Shown: in pieces, positions 45,301 through 59,425 of the stretch
How the letters are laid out: each line of letters starts with the position of its first letter
Position numbering within the stretch: the stretch's first letter is position 1
From: Streptomyces malaysiensis subsp. samsunensis
GTDB lineage: Bacteria > Actinomycetota > Actinomycetes > Streptomycetales > Streptomycetaceae
DNA: 64,000 bases
Assembly: GCF_024519315.1 (NCBI RefSeq)
Contig: NZ_JANIIC010000001.1
Coordinates: 248,001 to 312,000 of the forward strand
Direction of reading: 5' to 3'
Made by a program: the position numbers and the translations under genes
Notes under the pieces: model-generated
Database searches by the model: none
The model's input: only the letters and a program-made list of their open reading frames with translations
Told to the model about the DNA's origin: nothing

Positions 45301-48300
45301 AGCGCGGCGTCGGTCTGCTGCCGCTGCCCCAGCCGGAGTTCGGCGAAGACCTCCTCACCGCGCCGCCAGGCGGCCGTCAGCCCCTGGAACGCCGGACCGT
45401 AGCCGATACCGGTGGCGGCGAACCGCTCGTAGAGATCGTCCACCGTGATGGCCACCGCCTCGGCCGGCGGCCATTCGGCCAGGCCCTCGGCGGCGTCGGC
45501 CGCCTCGGCGGCCGCACCGGACGCGAGGACGCCGCCGGCGTTACGGCTCCAGGACCGCTCCGGGCCGTCGCCCCGGTCCGCGTCCGGCTCCGGCCGGGAG
45601 TAGACCTCCAAGGTCCGGCGTCCGTCCGCGTCGGGCACGCCGACGGTCAGCCGCAGCTGGACCCCGCCCCGCTCGGGCAGGATCAGCGGCGCCTCCAGCG
45701 TGAGCTCCTCCAGCAGATCGCAGCCCACCTGATCGCCCGCCCGGATCGCCAGTTCGACGAAGGCCGTCCCCGGCAGCAGCACGGTGCCGGCCACGGAGTG
45801 GTCGGCGAGCCAGGGGTGGGTGTGGAGGGAGAGCCGCCCGGTGAACAGGAAGCCGTCGGAGTCCGGCAGTTCGACGGCCGCGCCGAGCAGCGGATGATCA
45901 GCGGTACCCAGACCGGCGGAGGCCACATCGCCCACCGAAACCGGAACCTCGATCCAGTAACGCTCATGCTGGAACGCATACGTCGGCAACTCCGCACGGC
46001 GTGCACCGGTCCCCTCGTACACCGCGTCCCAGTCCACGGACACACCCCGCGACCACGCCTCACCGACCGAGGCCCAGAAGCGCTTCAGCCCGCCCTCGTC
46101 CCGGCGCAGCGAGCCGATGGCGGCGGCGTCGAGACCGGCGTCCTCGGCCGTCTCCTGGACACCCATGGCCAGTACGGGGTGGGCGCTGGACTCGATGAAC
46201 ACCCCGAAGCCCTCGTCGAGCAACCGCCGGACGGCACCCTCCAGCTCGACGGTGCGGCGGAGGTTGGTGAACCAGTACTCGGCATCCAGCTCCGGACCCT
46301 CGACCCACTCCCCCGTCACCGTCGACAGGAACGGCACCTCGGCGTTCCCCGGCCGTACGGGAGCCAGCAGTTCCAGCAGCTCCTCCCGGAGCAGCTCGAC
46401 CTGCGCGGAGTGCGAGGCGTAGTCCACCGGCACCCGCCGGGCCCGCACCTCATCCGCCTCACACGCGGCGACCAGCTCGTCCAGCGCCGTCGGCTCACCC
46501 GAAACCACCACCGACGACGGCCCGTTGACCGCCGCCACCGAGATCCGCTCCTCGCCCCACGGCGCGATCCGCTCGCGTACGTCCGCCACCGGAAGCGCCA
46601 CCGACACCATGCCACCCTTGCCCGCCAGCACCCGGCCGATCGCCTGACTGCGCAACGTCACCACACGCGCCGCGTCCTGAAGCGAGAGAATCCCCGCCAC
46701 ACACGCCGCCGCGATCTCACCCTGCGAATGACCGATCACCGCCGCCGGAACAACACCCAGCGAACGCCACAACTCGGCCAGCGACACCATCACCGCGAAC
46801 AGCACCGGCTGCACCACATCGACGCGCTCCAGCGACGGCGCACCCTCCGCACCCCGCAACACATCCACCAACGACCAGTCGGTGAACTCCGCCAGCGCGG
46901 CGGCACATTCGTGAATACGGGCCGCGAACGCCGGCGCCGTGTCCATGAGCTCCACGGCCATGCCCGCCCATTGGGACCCCTGCCCCGGGAACACGAACGC
47001 CGTCTTGTCGGCCGCCCCGACGTTCTGGACCGGAGCCACACCCTGGGCCAGCGCCGTCAGGGCGCGGATGAAGTCGTCGCGGTCGGTGCCCACCAGGACC
47101 GCACGCTGATCGAAAGCGGCGCGGGTGGTGGCCAACGAATAGCCGACATCGGCCGTACGCGGCTCCGGGCCGGCGCCGAGGTACGCCAGCAGCTTGGCGG
47201 CCTGCGCGCGCAGCGTCGCCTCGCCCCTGGCGGACAGCGGCCACGGCAGCGCACCGGACGCTCCGGGGGAAGGCTCGGCCCCCTCTTCGGGCGTCTCCTC
47301 CGCCTCTGGGGCCTGTTCGATGATGGTGTGCGCGTTGGTGCCGCTGATCCCGAACGAGGACACCGCGGCCCGGCGCGGACGACCCGTCTCCGGCCACTCC
47401 AGCTGCTCGGTCAGCAACGCCACCGCACCCGCCGACCAGTCCACATGCGGCGACGGCTCATCCACATGCAGGGTTCTGGGCAGCACACCGTGCTCGATGG
47501 CCTTGACCATCTTGATGATCCCAGCCACACCGGCCGCGGCCTGGGTGTGCCCGAAGTTGGACTTCACCGAACCGAGCCACAGCGGCGCGTCGTCGGTGTG
47601 CTCCTGGCCGTAGGTGGCGAGCAGCGCCTGTGCCTCGATCGGGTCGCCCAGCGTCGTGCCCGTGCCGTGCGCCTCGACCACGTCCACCTCGGACGCCGAC
47701 AGCCGTGCGTTCGCCAGCGCCTGCCGGATCACCCGCTGCTGCGACGGACCATTCGGCGCCGTCAGCCCATTCGACGCACCATCCTGATTGATCGCCGAAC
47801 CCCGCACGATCGCCAGCACCGGATGACCGTTCTTCCGCGCGTCCGACAGCCGCTCGACCAGCAGCAGCCCCACGCCCTCGCCCCAGGCCGTACCGTCGGC
47901 CGCGGCGGCGAAGGGCTTGCAACGGCCATCGGTGGCCAGTCCACGCTGCTTACTGAACGCCACAAAAGTGCCAGGCGTAGCCATCACCGTGACACCACCC
48001 GCCAGCGCCAGCGAACACTCACCATTCCGCAGCGCCTGCACCGCCATATGCAGGGTCACCAGCGACGACGAACACGCGGTGTCCACCGTCACCGCCGGGC
48101 CCTCCAGACCGAAGGTGTACGACACCCGGCCCGAAGCCACACTCCCCGAACTGGCCGTGCTGATATAGCCCTCAAGACCGTCGGGCGCACGGTGCAGCAG
48201 AGTGCCGTAGTCGTTGTACATCACGCCGGTGTAGACACCGGTCCGGCTGCCGCGCACCGCCGCCGGGTCGATCCCGGCCCGCTCGAACGCCTCCCAGGTG

Positions 48301-51300
48301 GCTTCCAGCAGCAGCCGCTGCTGCGGGTCCATCGCGAGGGCCTCACGGGGCGAGATCCCGAAGAAGACGGGGTCGAAGTGGTGCGCGTCGTGCAGGAACC
48401 CACCATTACGGGCGTAGCTGGTGCCCCGCTGATCGGGGTCGTCGTCGTAGAGCGACTCGATGTCCCAGCCGCGGTCGACGGGCATGTCGGTGATGGCGTC
48501 GGTGCCCTCGGCCACCAGCTTCCACAGATCCTCGGGCGAGCTGACCCCACCAGGGAACCGGCAGCTCATCGCCACAATCGCGATCGGGTCGTCGTCGTGT
48601 GCGTTGGCGGCGGCGACGGGTGCGGCGGCGTCCACCTGGCTCCCCTGAGCCTCAGCCCGCACATACCCGGCAAGAGCGATCGGGTTCGGATAGTCGAAGA
48701 TCAGCGTCGCGGCCAACCGGACACCAGTGACCGCCGTCAAACGATTACGCAACTCCACGGCGGTCAGCGAGTCGAAGCCCAGCTCACTGAACGCACGCTG
48801 CGGCTCCACCGCCTCCGGCCCGGCATACCCGAGCACCACCGCCACCTGCGCCCGCACCAGACCCAGCACGATCGCCTCGGCCTCGGCGTCGGACGCCCCG
48901 GCCAGCTGCTGAGCCAGCGCGCCGGACCGCGCCGCGGCCGCGGTCTGAGCCGCCCGACGCGGCGGAACACGCACCAGACCACGGAAAAGCGGCGGCAACA
49001 TCCCCGCACCCGCCTGAACACGGAGCGCGGCCACATCCAACGGCATCGGCACCAACAGCGCCTCACCAGCGGTGCCGGCCCGATCAAAGAGCTCCCGGCC
49101 CTGCTCGGCGGTGATCGGGGCGATGCCACCGCGCCGCAGCCGGTCCACCTCAGCCTCGTCCAACTCACCGCCCATACCACCGGACCCGCCCCACAACCCC
49201 CAGGCCAGAGAGACGGCGGGCAGACCCTCAGCGACGCGGTGCTGAGCAAGCGCATCCAGGAACGCATTGCCCGCCGCGTAGTTCCCCTGCCCCGCACCAC
49301 CGAACACACCAGCGGCCGACGAGAACAGAACAAACGCCGACAGATCCAGATCCCGGGTCAGCTCATGCAGATTCCATGCCGCATCCACCTTCGGACGCAG
49401 GACATGGGCCACCCGCTCGGGGGTGAGCGAACCGATCACCCCGTCATCCAGCACACCCGCCGTGTGCACCACGGCCGTCAGCGGATGCTCAGCAGGGATG
49501 GCGGCGAGGGTCGCGGCCAGCGCGTCCCGGTCCGTCACATCACATGCCGCCCAGCTCACCCGGGCGCCCAACTCGGCCAGCTCAGCCGTCAGTTCGGTCG
49601 CGCCCGGCGCCTGATCGCCACGGCGGCTCACCAACAACAGCCGACGCACACCCCGCTCGGCCACCAGATGGCGAGCGAAGAGATTACCCAGAGTGCCACC
49701 AGAACCGGTGATCAGCACCGTGCCGTCCGCGTTCCACGGGGCCGGGGCGTCGGCGGAGGCGGTGGCGCGGGCCAGACGCGGAGCCATGACCGCGCCCTGG
49801 CGTACGGCGAGTTCCTGCTCGTCCGATTCCAGAGCGGCGGGGAGGGCGGTGGCCGAGTCCGGGTGGCCGTCGAGATCCACCAGGACGATACGGCCGGGGT
49901 TCTCCGACTGCGCGGAGCGCACCAACCCGGTCACGGTGGCCTGCGCGGGCTCGGTCACCGCGTCGCCGGTGGCGGTGGCGGTGGCCACCGCGCCCTGAGT
50001 GAGGACGACCAGGCGCGTGTTCGCGAAGTGGTCGTCCTCCAGCCAGGTCTGCAACAGGGTCAGCGCATGGACGGCAGTCTCGTGTGCCAGGGCGACGGGC
50101 GAGGAGTCGGAGTTCTCCCCCGGCACCGCGCGCAGGGAGACGACCACGTCGTCCGGGCTCGCCGAGCCGGACTCGATCGCCTCGGCCAGCGCGGCCAGAT
50201 CCGCGTAGACGTCGGCCTCGACACCGAGGCCGGGGACGTCCGTGCCCACGATCGCCGGGCGTCCGACGGAGTGCGTCCCTGAGGAAGCCGGAACCGGAAT
50301 CCACTCCACCCGGAACAGGGCGTCGGCCGCGCCACTGGGGCGGGTGGCGCCGAGGTGCTCGGCGGAGACAGTACGCAGCGCGAGCCGGTCCACCGACGCC
50401 ACCGGGGCCCCGGTCACATCGGCGAGCTGGAGGGACACCGTGCCGTTCCCGGCGGGCGTCAGCCGCACGCGCACACTGTCCGCACCCACCGAATGGACCC
50501 GGACACCGGACCAGGAGAAGGGCAGTCCACCCTGAACCGGGTCCTCGCTCGGATCACTGAGTCCGATGGTGTGCAGAACGGCGTCCAGCAGCGCCGGATG
50601 CAGCCCGAACAGATCGGCACCGGGCTCGGCGTCCTCCGGGAGCGCGACCTCGGCGTACACCTCGCCGTCACCCCGCCACGCGGCCCGCACCCCCCGGAAC
50701 ACCGGACCGTAACCGAACCCCGCCTCGGCCAGCCCCTCATACAGCCCGTCGATCCCGATGGGCTCGGCACCCGCCGGGGGCCACGCGCTCAGCTCGAACG
50801 ACGGACCCGACGCGGGCACGCCCTCCACCAGCACACCCGTGGCATGCCGCACCCACAGAACATCGTCACCGGCCTCGTCGGGGCACGAGTGGAGGAAGAG
50901 GGGACGGCGGCCGGTGTCGTCCGGGGCGCCCACGACGATCTGCAACCGGATCCCGCCCCGCTCGGGCAGGATCAGCGGCGCCTCCAGCGTCAGCTCCTCC
51001 ACCAGCTCACAGCCCACCTGCTCACCGGCGCGCACCGCGAGTTCCACGAACGCGGTGCCGGGCAGCAGCACCGAGCCCATGACGGCGTGGTCGGCCAGCC
51101 ACGGATGCGTCTCCAGCGAAAGCCGCCCGGTGAACAGGAAGCCGCCGGACTCGGGCAGTTCGACGGCCGCGCCCAGCAGCGGATGATCAGCGGTACCCAG
51201 ACCGGCGGAGGCCACATCGCCCACCGAAACCGGAACCTCGATCCAGTAACGCTCATGCTGGAACGCATACGTCGGCAACTCCGCACGGCGTGCGCCGGTG

Positions 51301-54300
51301 CCCGCGTAGTACGCCTCCCAGTCGGGGGCAGTGCCCCGGGTGTGCAGCGTGGCCAGGGCGGTGGTCAGGGTCTCGGCCTCGGGACGCCCGGACCGCAGCA
51401 CGGGGACGAACGCCACCTGCCCGGCCTCGCCCGCCAGACACTCCTGGCCCAGTCCGGACAGCACACCGTCCGGGCCGAGTTCGAGGTAGGTGGTGACACC
51501 CTCCGCCTCCATGGCACGCACGCCGTCGAGGAAACGCACCCCCTCACGGACATGGCGCACCCAGAAGCCGGCGGTCGCGATCTCGGCGGCGGGGGCGATA
51601 CCACCGGTGAGGTTGGAGACCACCGGGATCGTCGGCGCCTGGTACGTCAGGCTCTCCGCGACCTTGCGGAACGCCTCCAGCATCGGGTCCATCAACGGCG
51701 AGTGGAACGCGTGGCTGACGGTGAGCCGCTTGGTCTTACGGCCCTGAGCCTCGAAACCTGAAGCGATCTCCAGCGCCGCATCCTCGTCACCCGCGATGAC
51801 CACCGACGTCGGCCCGTTGAGCGCGGCGATCGAAACACCCTCGGTCAGCAGCGGCGCCACCTCGTCCTCCGCCGCCTGCACCGCGACCATCGCGCCACCG
51901 GCCGGAAGCTCCTGCATCAGCCGGCCGCGCGTGGCCACCAGCAGCGCGGCGTGGTCGAGCGAGAACACACCCGCGACATGGGCGGCGGCGATCTCGCCGA
52001 TGGAATGGCCGGAGACCACATCCGGCTTCAGGCCCCAGGACTCGACGAGACGGAACAGCGCCACCTCGACCGCGAACAGCGCGGGCTGGGTAAAGCCCGT
52101 CCGGTCCAGCGCCTCGGCGTCCTCCCCGAACAGCACCTCGCGAAGCGGCCGTTCCAGATGCGCGTCCAGCTCATCGCAGACCGTGTCCAGCGCCTCCGCG
52201 AACACCGGGAACGCCTCATACAGCTCACGCCCCATGCCCAGGCGCTGACTGCCCTGGCCGGTGAAGAGGAACGCCAGCTTCCCCCGGGTCTCCACACCCT
52301 CGACCACGGCGGCGGCCGGCTCACCGGAAGCGAGCGCGGCGAGCCGGTCCAGGAAGGCAGCCCGGTCCCCGGCGATAACGGCCGCCCGGTTCTCCAGAGC
52401 GGCGCGAGTGGTGGCCAGCGAACGGCCGACGGACACCGGATCCAGTCCGGGGCGTTCGGCCACGAAGGCGTGGAGCCGGGCGGCCTGGGCGCGCAGGGCG
52501 TCCTCGCCCTTACCGGACACCACCCACGGCAGCAGGGGGAGGGCGCGGGCATCGGAGGCGGCCGTGGGCCGCTCCGCCGGGGCCTGCTCGATGATGGTGT
52601 GCGCGTTGGTGCCGCTGATGCCGAACGAGGACACCGCGGCCCGGCGCGGACGGCCGGTCTCCGGCCACTCGGTCTGCTCGGTGAGCAGCGACACCGCGCC
52701 CGCCGTCCAGTCCACGTGTGGGGACGGCTCGTCCACGTGCAGGGTCCTGGGCAGCACCCCGTGCTCGATGGCCTTGACCATCTTGATGATCCCGGCGACA
52801 CCGGCCGCGGCCTGGGTGTGGCCGAAGTTGGACTTCACCGAGCCGAGCCAGAGCGGCTCGTCCTCGGTGTGCTCCTGGCCGTAGGTGGCGAGCAGCGCCT
52901 GCGCCTCGATCGGGTCGCCCAGGGTGGTGCCCGTGCCGTGGGCCTCGACGACGTCCACCTCGGCGGCGGACAAGCGGGCGTTGGCGAGGGCCTGGCGGAT
53001 GACGCGCTGCTGGGACGGGCCGTTGGGCGCCGTCAGACCGTTGGAAGCGCCGTCCTGGTTGATCGCACTGCCACGCACGATCGCGAGCACCGGGTGACCG
53101 TTCTTACGGGCGTCCGACAGCCGCTCGACCAGCAGCATGCCCACACCCTCGCCCCAGGCCGTGCCATCGGCCGCGGCGGCGAAGGGCTTGCAGCGGCCGT
53201 CGGTCGCGAGGCCGCGCTGCTTGCTGAAGGCCACGAAGGTGCCGGGGGTCGCCATCACGGTGACACCGCCCGCGAGCGCGAGCGAGCATTCGCCGGCGCG
53301 CAGCGCCTGCACCGCCATGTGCAGGGTGACCAGCGACGACGAGCACGCCGTGTCGACGGTCACCGCCGGGCCCTCAAGACCGAAGGTGTACGACACCCGG
53401 CCCGAGGCGACGCTGCCCGAGCTGGCGGTGCCCATGTAGCCCTCGAGGCCGTCGGGGGCGCGGTGCAGCAGGGTGCCGTAGTCGTTGTACATCACGCCGG
53501 TGTAGACGCCGGTCCGGCTGCCGCGCACCGCCGCCGGGTCGATCCCGGCCCGCTCGAACGCCTCCCATGTGGTCTCCAGCAGCAGCCGCTGCTGCGGGTC
53601 CATCGCGAGGGCCTCACGGGGTGAGATCCCGAAGAAGACGGGGTCGAAGTGGTGGGCGTCGTGCAGGAATCCGCCGTTGCGGGCGTAGCTGGTGCCCTGC
53701 TGGTCGGGGTCGTCGTCGTACAGCGACTCGATGTCCCAGCCGCGGTCGGTGGGCATGTCGGTGATGGCGTCGGTGCCCTCGGCCACCAGCTTCCACAGAT
53801 CCTCGGGCGAGGTCACCCCGCCGGGGAAGCGGCAGCTCATCGCCACGATGGCGATGGGCTCGTCGTCGCCGGTGGTGGCGGCGGCCACGGGTGCGGCCGC
53901 GTCCTCCTGGCTGCCCTGGGCCTCGGCCCGCAGATACGCGGCGAGGGCGGCGGGGGTCGGGTAGTCGAAGATCAGCGTGGCGGGCAGCCGGACACCGCTG
54001 ACCGCGGTCAGGCGGTTGCGCAGTTCGACCGCGGTGAGGGAGTCGAAGCCGACCTCGCTGAAGGCGCGCCGCGGGTCGACCGCTTCGGGTCCGGCGTAGC
54101 CGAGCACGGCCGCCACCTGCGCACGGACCAGGCCGAGCACGATGGCTTCCGCCTCGTCGGCGGACGCCCCGGCCAGTTGCTGGGCGAGCGCGCCGGAGCG
54201 CGCCGCGGCCGCGGCCTGGGCCGCGCGGCGCGGTGGGACGCGGACCAGACCGCGGAAGAGCGGCGGCAGCATTCCGGCGGCCGCCTGGGTGCGGAGGGCG

Positions 54301-57300
54301 GCCAGGTCGAGCGGCATCGGCACGAGCAGTGCGCTGTCCGTGGCGTTCGCCAGGTCGAAGAGTTCACGGCCCTGGTCGGCGGTGATGGCGGCGACGCCGC
54401 CGCGCTGGAGGCGGGCGAGTTCCGCCTCGTCCAGGTCTCCGGCCATGCCGCCGGGCTCGGCCCACAGGCCCCAGGCGAGGGAGGTGGCGGGGAGGCCGTT
54501 CGCCCGGCGGTGCTGGGCCAGGGCGTCCAGGAAGGCGTTGGCGGCGGCGTAGTTGCCTTGTCCGGCGCCGCCGAAGACTCCGGCGGCTGAGCTGAACAGG
54601 ATGAACGAGGACAGGTCCGCGTCCTGGGTCAGCTCGTGCAGGTTCCAGGCCGCGTCCGCCTTGGGGCGGAGGACGGTGGCCAGCCGCTCGGGGGTGAGGG
54701 ACGCGATCACGCCGTCGTCCAGCACGCCTGCCGTGTGGATCACGGCGGTGAGGGGGTGGGCGGTGGGGATCGTGGCCAGGGTTTCGGCCAGGGCGTCACG
54801 GTCTGCCGTGTCGCAGGCGGCCCAGTGTGCTTCGGCGCCCAACTCTGCGAGTTCTGCGGTGAGTTCGGCGGCGCCGGGGGCGGTTTCGCCTCGGCGGCTC
54901 ACCAGAAGGAGGTGGCGTACGCCGCGCTCGGCCACGAGGTGGCGGGCGAAGAGGGTGCCCAGGGTGCCGGTCGCGCCGGTGAGCAGGACGGTGCCGTCGG
55001 GGTTCCACTCAGGGGTTTCGGTCTCCGGCTGCGTGGTGGCGCGGGCCAGGCGGGGGGCCTTGACCGTGCCTTCGCGTACCGCGAGTTCCTGCTCGCCGGA
55101 CGCGAGGGCGGCGGGGAGGGCGGCGAGGGAGTCCGGGTGGGCGTCGAGGTCCACCAGGGTGATGCGGCCGGGGTTTTCCGACTGGGCGGAGCGGATGAGG
55201 CCGTGGGCGGCGGTGTGGGCGAGGTTGGTGGCGTCGGTGAGGATGACGAGGTGGGTGTCGGTGAAGCGGGTGTCGGCCAGCCACTCTTGGAGCAGGCCCA
55301 GCACCTGGGTGGTGACGTACTGCGCCGTGGTGGCGGGCGAGGGGCTTTCCCCCACCCCGCCCCTTCCCGCAGCATCGATATGCGGCTCCGCCGCGTGGAG
55401 GGGCTCCGCCCCTTGAACCCCACCGGGGCTCCGCCCCGGACCCCGGTCCTCAAACGCCGGACGGGCTTGGTTTGCCGCACCGTCCGATGCCAGGGGCACC
55501 ACTACGTACTGCGGGAGCGGAGTTCCGGAATTGGCGGCTTCGGCCAGCGTCGCCAGGTCGGGGTAGGGGGCGTCGGAGCCTATCGTCGTCCAGTCGTCCT
55601 GGGACACCGGCTCGGACGGTGCCGGGATCGGGGTCCAGTCCACCTTGAACAGGGCGTCGGGGGCGGTGCCCGGGGCCGTCAGCTGGTCCGGGGAGACCGT
55701 GCGGAGGGCCAGGCGGTCGACCGAGGCCACCGGGGCACCCGTCACATCCGCGAGTTGGAGGGACACCGTGCCGTTTCCGGCCGGCGACAGCCGGACCCGT
55801 ACGCTGTCGGCGCCCACCGAGTGGACGCGGATACCGGTCCAGGAGAAGGGCAGTCCGCCCTGGCCCGGGTTCTCGGTCAGGTCGCTGAGGCCGATGGTGT
55901 GGAGGACCGCGTCCAGCAGGGCCGGGTGGAGGCCGAAGAGGGCGGCGCCGGGGTCGGTGTCCTCGGGGAGCGCGACCTCGGCGTAGACCTCGCCGTCGCC
56001 GCGCCAGGCGGCGCGCAGGCCCTGGAAGACCGGGCCGTAGCCGAAGCCCGCGTCGGCCAGGCCCTCGTACAGCCCGTCGGTGTCGATGCGCTCCGCCCCG
56101 GCGGGCGGCCAGGCGGACAGGTCGAACGAACCCTCCGCCGCGCCCGCCGTCAAGGCGCCCGTGGCGTGGCGTACCCACGGCTCGTCGTCTCCGGCCTCGT
56201 CGGGGCGGGAGTGGAGGGCGAGGGTGCGGCGGCCGGTGTCGTCCGGGGCGCCCACGGCGATCTGGAGCCGGACCCCGCCCCGTTCGGGCAGGATCAGCGG
56301 GGCCTCCAGGGTGAGCTCCTCGACCAGATCGCATCCGGCCTGCTCACCCGCGCGCACCGCCAGTTCCACGAACGCGGTGCCGGGCAGCAGCACCGCGCCC
56401 ATGACGGCGTGGTCGGCCAGCCAGGGGTGGGTGTCCAGCGCGAGCCGCCCGGTGAAGAGGAAGCCCTCCGCGTCGGCCAGGGAGACGGCCGCGCCGAGCA
56501 GCGGATGGTCGGCGGAGCCGAGGCCGACCGAGGAGACGTCGCCGTAGGCGGTGCCCGCGTCCAGCCAGTAGTGCTCGCGCTGGAAGGCGTAGGTGGGCAG
56601 TTCGACGCGTTCGGCGCCGGTGCCCGCGTAGTACGCCCCCCAGTCGGGGGCCGTGCCCCGGGTGTGCAGGGTGGCCAGGGCGGTGGTCAGGGTCTCGGCC
56701 TCGGGGCGGCCGGACCGCAGGACGGGGACGAGCGCCACATGTTCGGACTCGCCCGCCAGGCACTCCTGGCCGAGCGCGGACAGCACACCGTCCGGGCCGA
56801 GTTCAAGGTAGGTGGTGACGCCCTGCGCCTCCATCGCGCGCATGCCGTCCAGGAAGCGCACAGCCTCGCGGACATGGCGGACCCAGAATCCGGCGGTGGC
56901 GATCTCGTCGGCGGGCGCGATGGTGCCGGTGAGGTTGGAGACCACCGGGATCTTCGGGGCCTCGTACGTCAGGCTCTCCGCGACCTTGCGGAACGCCTCC
57001 AGCATCGGGTCCATCAACGGCGAGTGGAACGCGTGGCTGACGGTGAGCCGCTTGGTCTTACGGCCCTGGGCCTCGAACGAGGCGGCGATCGAGACGGCCG
57101 CGTCCTCGTCGCCCGCGATGACCACCGACGTCGGCCCGTTGAGCGCGGCGATCGAGACGCCCTCGGTGAGCAGCGGCGTCACCTCGTCCTCGGACGCCTG
57201 GACGGCGATCATCGCGCCACCGCCGGGCAGCCGCTGCATCAGCCGGCCACGGGCCGCCACCAGCAGGGCGGCGTGGTCGAGCGAGAGCACCCCGGCGACA

Positions 57301-59363
57301 TGCGCGGCGGCGATCTCGCCGATGGAGTGTCCGGAGACCACGTCCGGCTTCAGGCCCCATGACTCGACGAGCCGGAAGAGGGCCACCTCGATGGCGAACA
57401 GCGCGGGCTGGGTGAACCCGGTCCGGTCCAGCGCGCCAGTGTCGTCGCCGAACAGCACATCCTTCAGGGGCCGTTCGAGACGCGGGTCGAGCACGGCACA
57501 CACCGCGTCCAGCGCCTGCGCGAACACCGGGTACGCGTCGTACAGCTCACGCCCCATGCCGAGGCGCTGGCTGCCCTGGCCAGTGAAGAGGAACGCCAGC
57601 TTGCCGCGGGTCTCCACGCCCTGGACCACCCCGGCGGCGGGCTCACCGGAGGCGAGCGCGGCGAGGCGGTCGAGGAAGGTCGTGCGGTCGGCGGCGATGA
57701 CGGCCGCCCGGTTCTCCAGGGCGGCGCGGGTGGTGGCCAGGGAGTAGCCGAGGGACACCGGGTCCAGCTCGGGGCGTTCGGCCACATACGTGTGGAGCCG
57801 GGCGGCCTGGGCGCGCAGCGCGTCCTCGCCCTTGCCGGACACCAGCCACGGGAGCAGCGGAAGGGTGCGGGGCGCGGCCGTCTCTTCGGCCGGTGCCACC
57901 GCCTCCTCGGCGAGGGCCTCCGTCGCCGCCGTCCCTTCGGCGGGGGCCTCCGCGGCCTCCTCCTCGCCATCGGGGTCCTCGGCCGGGGGCTGCTCGATGA
58001 TCAGGTGGGCGTTGGTGCCGCTGATGCCGAACGAGGACACGGCGGCGCGGCGCGGACGGCCGGTCTCCGGCCACGGGCGGCCCTCGGTCAGCAGCGAGAC
58101 CGCCCCGGCCGACCAGTCGATATGCGGCGACGGCTCGTCGATGTGCAGGGACCCCGGCACATAGCCGTGCTCGATGGCCTTGACCATCTTGATGATCCCG
58201 GCGACACCGGCGGCGGCCTGGGTGTGGCCGACGTTGGACTTGATGGAGCCCAGCAGCAGCGGCCGCTCGGCGGGCTTCTCCTTGCCGTAGGTGGCCAGCA
58301 GCGCCTGCGCCTCGATCGGGTCGCCCAGCGTCGTACCCGTGCCATGGGCCTCGACCACATCGATGTGGTCGGCCGTCAGCCGGGCGCTGGCGAGCGCCTG
58401 GCGGATGACGCGCTGCTGGGACGGGCCGTTGGGCGCCGTCAGGCCATTGCTCGCGCCGTCCTGGTTGATGGCCGAGCCACGGACGACGGCCAGCACCTTG
58501 TGGCCGTTGCGGCGGGCGTCCGACAGCCGCTCCACCAGCAGCATGCCCGCGCCCTCTGACCAGCCGGTGCCGTCCGCCGACGCCGCGAAGGACTTGCAGC
58601 GGCCGTCGAAGGACAGCCCGCGCTGGCGGCTGAACTCGGTGAAGGTGCCGGGTGTCGACATCACGGTGACACCGCCCGCCAGCGCCAGCGAGCACTCGCC
58701 GTTGCGCAGCGCCTGCATGGCCAGGTGCAGGGTCACCAGCGACGAGGAGCACGCGGTGTCGACGGTGAGCGCGGGGCCCTCAAGGCCGAAGGTGTACGCC
58801 ACCCGGCCGGAGGCGATGCTGCTGGAGCCGCCGGTGCCGAGATAGCCCTCGACACCGGGCGGCACGGCGCGCAGCCGTGAGGCGTAGTCGTGGTACATCA
58901 CGCCCGCGAACACACCGGTACGGGTGCCGCGCACGGACGTGGCGTCGATGCCCGCCCGCTCGAACACCTCCCAGGTGGTCTCCAGCAGCAGCCGCTGCTG
59001 GGGGTCCATCGCGAGGGCCTCGCGCGGATTGATACCGAAGAAGGCCGGGTCGAAGTAGTTGGCGTCGTGGAGGAAACCACCCTCCCGGACATAGCTCGTG
59101 CCCGCGCCGTCCGGATTGTCGTCGAAGAGCCGCCCGATGTCCCAGCCGCGGTCGGTGGGGAACTCGGAAATGCCGTCCCCGCCCTCGGACACCAGCCGCC
59201 ACAGATCCTCGGGCGAGCTGACGCCACCCGGGTAGCGGCAGCTCATCCCGACGATCGCGATGGGCTCCTGGTCCTCCGACTCCACCTCCTGAAGGCGGCG
59301 TCGGGTCTCATGCAGGTCGGCGGTCACCCGCTTGAGAAAGTAGCGGAGCTTTTCCTCATTCAT
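42369..59363 (-). CDS. Type I modular PKS, three KS-AT-DH-KR-ACP modules plus thioesterase (terminal protein)
   Basis: 5664 residues from ATG 59363 (GAGAGGG upstream). Residues 1-32 are a coiled-coil docking helix. Module A: KS 33-460 (Cys205), AT (Ser680, GHSIGE; HAFH: malonyl), DH (His985 in HxxxGxxxxP; Asp in HPALLDA), KR (LDD: B-type; NADPH fold near 1455), ACP (Ser1775). Module B: KS from 1835 (Cys2007), AT (Ser2454, malonyl), DH (His2759), KR (near 3213), ACP (Ser3532). Module C: KS from 3590 (Cys3764), AT (Ser4213, GHSQGE and YASH: methylmalonyl), DH (His4522), KR (near 5008, LDD), ACP (Ser5330). The TE has GHSSGG (Ser5524) and a late GNHF. All reductive motifs look active, so each module should leave a double bond. 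The TE ends the chain as acid, lactone or lactam. A 49-residue repeat-derived insert lies at about 1296-1344. Confidence 0.96.
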   Translation of the reverse strand: MNEEKLRYFLKRVTADLHETRRRLQEVESEDQEPIAIVGMSCRYPGGVSSPEDLWRLVSEGGDGISEFPTDRGWDIGRLFDDNPDGAGTSYVREGGFLHDANYFDPAFFGINPREALAMDPQQRLLLETTWEVFERAGIDATSVRGTRTGVFAGVMYHDYASRLRAVPPGVEGYLGTGGSSSIASGRVAYTFGLEGPALTVDTACSSSLVTLHLAMQALRNGECSLALAGGVTVMSTPGTFTEFSRQRGLSFDGRCKSFAASADGTGWSEGAGMLLVERLSDARRNGHKVLAVVRGSAINQDGASNGLTAPNGPSQQRVIRQALASARLTADHIDVVEAHGTGTTLGDPIEAQALLATYGKEKPAERPLLLGSIKSNVGHTQAAAGVAGIIKMVKAIEHGYVPGSLHIDEPSPHIDWSAGAVSLLTEGRPWPETGRPRRAAVSSFGISGTNAHLIIEQPPAEDPDGEEEAAEAPAEGTAATEALAEEAVAPAEETAAPRTLPLLPWLVSGKGEDALRAQAARLHTYVAERPELDPVSLGYSLATTRAALENRAAVIAADRTTFLDRLAALASGEPAAGVVQGVETRGKLAFLFTGQGSQRLGMGRELYDAYPVFAQALDAVCAVLDPRLERPLKDVLFGDDTGALDRTGFTQPALFAIEVALFRLVESWGLKPDVVSGHSIGEIAAAHVAGVLSLDHAALLVAARGRLMQRLPGGGAMIAVQASEDEVTPLLTEGVSIAALNGPTSVVIAGDEDAAVSIAASFEAQGRKTKRLTVSHAFHSPLMDPMLEAFRKVAESLTYEAPKIPVVSNLTGTIAPADEIATAGFWVRHVREAVRFLDGMRAMEAQGVTTYLELGPDGVLSALGQECLAGESEHVALVPVLRSGRPEAETLTTALATLHTRGTAPDWGAYYAGTGAERVELPTYAFQREHYWLDAGTAYGDVSSVGLGSADHPLLGAAVSLADAEGFLFTGRLALDTHPWLADHAVMGAVLLPGTAFVELAVRAGEQAGCDLVEELTLEAPLILPERGGVRLQIAVGAPDDTGRRTLALHSRPDEAGDDEPWVRHATGALTAGAAEGSFDLSAWPPAGAERIDTDGLYEGLADAGFGYGPVFQGLRAAWRGDGEVYAEVALPEDTDPGAALFGLHPALLDAVLHTIGLSDLTENPGQGGLPFSWTGIRVHSVGADSVRVRLSPAGNGTVSLQLADVTGAPVASVDRLALRTVSPDQLTAPGTAPDALFKVDWTPIPAPSEPVSQDDWTTIGSDAPYPDLATLAEAANSGTPLPQYVVVPLASDGAANQARPAFEDRGPGRSPGGVQGAEPLHAAEPHIDAAGRGGVGESPSPATTAQYVTTQVLGLLQEWLADTRFTDTHLVILTDATNLAHTAAHGLIRSAQSENPGRITLVDLDAHPDSLAALPAALASGEQELAVREGTVKAPRLARATTQPETETPEWNPDGTVLLTGATGTLGTLFARHLVAERGVRHLLLVSRRGETAPGAAELTAELAELGAEAHWAACDTADRDALAETLATIPTAHPLTAVIHTAGVLDDGVIASLTPERLATVLRPKADAAWNLHELTQDADLSSFILFSSAAGVFGGAGQGNYAAANAFLDALAQHRRANGLPATSLAWGLWAEPGGMAGDLDEAELARLQRGGVAAITADQGRELFDLANATDSALLVPMPLDLAALRTQAAAGMLPPLFRGLVRVPPRRAAQAAAAARSGALAQQLAGASADEAEAIVLGLVRAQVAAVLGYAGPEAVDPRRAFSEVGFDSLTAVELRNRLTAVSGVRLPATLIFDYPTPAALAAYLRAEAQGSQEDAAAPVAAATTGDDEPIAIVAMSCRFPGGVTSPEDLWKLVAEGTDAITDMPTDRGWDIESLYDDDPDQQGTSYARNGGFLHDAHHFDPVFFGISPREALAMDPQQRLLLETTWEAFERAGIDPAAVRGSRTGVYTGVMYNDYGTLLHRAPDGLEGYMGTASSGSVASGRVSYTFGLEGPAVTVDTACSSSLVTLHMAVQALRAGECSLALAGGVTVMATPGTFVAFSKQRGLATDGRCKPFAAAADGTAWGEGVGMLLVERLSDARKNGHPVLAIVRGSAINQDGASNGLTAPNGPSQQRVIRQALANARLSAAEVDVVEAHGTGTTLGDPIEAQALLATYGQEHTEDEPLWLGSVKSNFGHTQAAAGVAGIIKMVKAIEHGVLPRTLHVDEPSPHVDWTAGAVSLLTEQTEWPETGRPRRAAVSSFGISGTNAHTIIEQAPAERPTAASDARALPLLPWVVSGKGEDALRAQAARLHAFVAERPGLDPVSVGRSLATTRAALENRAAVIAGDRAAFLDRLAALASGEPAAAVVEGVETRGKLAFLFTGQGSQRLGMGRELYEAFPVFAEALDTVCDELDAHLERPLREVLFGEDAEALDRTGFTQPALFAVEVALFRLVESWGLKPDVVSGHSIGEIAAAHVAGVFSLDHAALLVATRGRLMQELPAGGAMVAVQAAEDEVAPLLTEGVSIAALNGPTSVVIAGDEDAALEIASGFEAQGRKTKRLTVSHAFHSPLMDPMLEAFRKVAESLTYQAPTIPVVSNLTGGIAPAAEIATAGFWVRHVREGVRFLDGVRAMEAEGVTTYLELGPDGVLSGLGQECLAGEAGQVAFVPVLRSGRPEAETLTTALATLHTRGTAPDWEAYYAGTGARRAELPTYAFQHERYWIEVPVSVGDVASAGLGTADHPLLGAAVELPESGGFLFTGRLSLETHPWLADHAVMGSVLLPGTAFVELAVRAGEQVGCELVEELTLEAPLILPERGGIRLQIVVGAPDDTGRRPLFLHSCPDEAGDDVLWVRHATGVLVEGVPASGPSFELSAWPPAGAEPIGIDGLYEGLAEAGFGYGPVFRGVRAAWRGDGEVYAEVALPEDAEPGADLFGLHPALLDAVLHTIGLSDPSEDPVQGGLPFSWSGVRVHSVGADSVRVRLTPAGNGTVSLQLADVTGAPVASVDRLALRTVSAEHLGATRPSGAADALFRVEWIPVPASSGTHSVGRPAIVGTDVPGLGVEADVYADLAALAEAIESGSASPDDVVVSLRAVPGENSDSSPVALAHETAVHALTLLQTWLEDDHFANTRLVVLTQGAVATATATGDAVTEPAQATVTGLVRSAQSENPGRIVLVDLDGHPDSATALPAALESDEQELAVRQGAVMAPRLARATASADAPAPWNADGTVLITGSGGTLGNLFARHLVAERGVRRLLLVSRRGDQAPGATELTAELAELGARVSWAACDVTDRDALAATLAAIPAEHPLTAVVHTAGVLDDGVIGSLTPERVAHVLRPKVDAAWNLHELTRDLDLSAFVLFSSAAGVFGGAGQGNYAAGNAFLDALAQHRVAEGLPAVSLAWGLWGGSGGMGGELDEAEVDRLRRGGIAPITAEQGRELFDRAGTAGEALLVPMPLDVAALRVQAGAGMLPPLFRGLVRVPPRRAAQTAAAARSGALAQQLAGASDAEAEAIVLGLVRAQVAVVLGYAGPEAVEPQRAFSELGFDSLTAVELRNRLTAVTGVRLAATLIFDYPNPIALAGYVRAEAQGSQVDAAAPVAAANAHDDDPIAIVAMSCRFPGGVSSPEDLWKLVAEGTDAITDMPVDRGWDIESLYDDDPDQRGTSYARNGGFLHDAHHFDPVFFGISPREALAMDPQQRLLLEATWEAFERAGIDPAAVRGSRTGVYTGVMYNDYGTLLHRAPDGLEGYISTASSGSVASGRVSYTFGLEGPAVTVDTACSSSLVTLHMAVQALRNGECSLALAGGVTVMATPGTFVAFSKQRGLATDGRCKPFAAAADGTAWGEGVGLLLVERLSDARKNGHPVLAIVRGSAINQDGASNGLTAPNGPSQQRVIRQALANARLSASEVDVVEAHGTGTTLGDPIEAQALLATYGQEHTDDAPLWLGSVKSNFGHTQAAAGVAGIIKMVKAIEHGVLPRTLHVDEPSPHVDWSAGAVALLTEQLEWPETGRPRRAAVSSFGISGTNAHTIIEQAPEAEETPEEGAEPSPGASGALPWPLSARGEATLRAQAAKLLAYLGAGPEPRTADVGYSLATTRAAFDQRAVLVGTDRDDFIRALTALAQGVAPVQNVGAADKTAFVFPGQGSQWAGMAVELMDTAPAFAARIHECAAALAEFTDWSLVDVLRGAEGAPSLERVDVVQPVLFAVMVSLAELWRSLGVVPAAVIGHSQGEIAAACVAGILSLQDAARVVTLRSQAIGRVLAGKGGMVSVALPVADVRERIAPWGEERISVAAVNGPSSVVVSGEPTALDELVAACEADEVRARRVPVDYASHSAQVELLREELLELLAPVRPGNAEVPFLSTVTGEWVEGPELDAEYWFTNLRRTVELEGAVRRLLDEGFGVFIESSAHPVLAMGVQETAEDAGLDAAAIGSLRRDEGGLKRFWASVGEAWSRGVSVDWDAVYEGTGARRAELPTYAFQHERYWIEVPVSVGDVASAGLGTADHPLLGAAVELPDSDGFLFTGRLSLHTHPWLADHSVAGTVLLPGTAFVELAIRAGDQVGCDLLEELTLEAPLILPERGGVQLRLTVGVPDADGRRTLEVYSRPEPDADRGDGPERSWSRNAGGVLASGAAAEAADAAEGLAEWPPAEAVAITVDDLYERFAATGIGYGPAFQGLTAAWRRGEEVFAELRLGQRQQTDAALFGLHPALLDAALHGVALGDFVSAADGGAGGIRLPFSWTGVTLHAAGATALRVRIAPAGPDAVALTVVDESGGVVASVDSLALRSIAPEQLRTARTAYHDSLFRLEWTAVPASPASAEDVRWALVGQDAANGMDIFGLVDAVESTGAECDVFPDLTELAAVVASGRHRPDVVLFPLTGPAGGGDLAEGARLATHAALDTAQSWLAEEGFAGARLAFVTRGAVATSPDAEVSGLPYAPVWGLIRTAQTETPDRFLLLDLDHEEISADALMGAVAGGEPQLALRGGALHAPRLARVAAQEPQERNEAQGEEGYEDGALEFDPDGTVLITGATGVLGGQLARHLVAERGVRHLLLNSRRGQRAQGMPELVAELTALGAEVSVAACDAADREALSMLLAEVDPAHPLTAVVHTAGVLDDGLLSALTPERIDTVFRPKGDAALHLHELTRDLDLKAFVLFSSAAGTFGTPGQANYAAANAFLDAFAAYRRSVGLPALSLAWGMWEQRSEMTGAMTEADVRRIARSGMAPLSSRDGLELFDTACAVDGEAVLVPLHLDTAPLREQAAEGALPAVFRGLVRVTPRRRTASDAAAAAGGPSLVRRLAGLDEAEREGVLLDLVRTHAAAVLGFEDPEALGATRGFLELGFDSLTSVELRNRLNAASGLRLPPTLLFDQPTPELVARQLLAGLAGSVAAEGGAVSAAAQAETAGAEPSSVFGAMMREAEELGQQGEFTRMLMDVSRFRPSFTSAAELDTLPTLVRLSRGETGPALVCFPSILSIGGPHQYARFAAGFRGHRDVWALGNPGFVAGERLPANPEAVIEAQAEAVLRQTDGAPFVLLGHSSGGLLAHEVAARLESTGVFPEAVVLLDIYSHDPEAALAVQPGLRAGIDERSTGHVPVDDTRLLAMGAYFRLFGGWRPREVKTPTLLVRAEERFFDWSRDDGDWRSYWQLPHTALDVAGNHFTMMEEHAGTTARAVEDWLS
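45886..46004 (-). repeat. 119-bp block identical to 51175-51293 (post-AT linker, module C)
   Basis: This block covers the end of the AT-DH linker and the first DH strand of module C. It is base-for-base identical to the same place in module B, although the AT domains just upstream in the protein belong to different classes. Confidence 0.88.
51175..51293 (-). repeat. 119-bp block identical to 45886-46004 (post-AT linker, module B)
   Basis: Partner of the module C block. The identity ends sharply on entering the AT side (ACC against GCC two codons on, then unrelated sequence), which marks a recombination edge. Confidence 0.88.
55333..55477. repeat. Intergenic-type palindromic repeat inserted in frame in KR region, copy A
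   Basis: 145 bp containing gaggggctccgcccctt, then ccggggctccgccccgg, two nested GC hairpins of a kind common between Streptomyces genes. Here it is read as part of the PKS ([18 protein letters not shown], then [19 protein letters not shown], then a GESPSP linker). Modules B and C have no such insert at the matching place. Confidence 0.9.
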
Positions 59364-59425
59364 ACGTGCGTTTCCCTCTCGAGGAATCCGGAAGGTCGGG
59401 TCACTTCACGCCGGCCACGGTCACT

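Noticed and set aside
42204..50282. Plus-strand open frame of 2692 codons opposite the PKS gene
   Set aside because: It is the antisense shadow of a high-GC PKS gene: Arg/Gln/His/Gly-rich without any domain, and the opposite strand has complete catalytic motifs.
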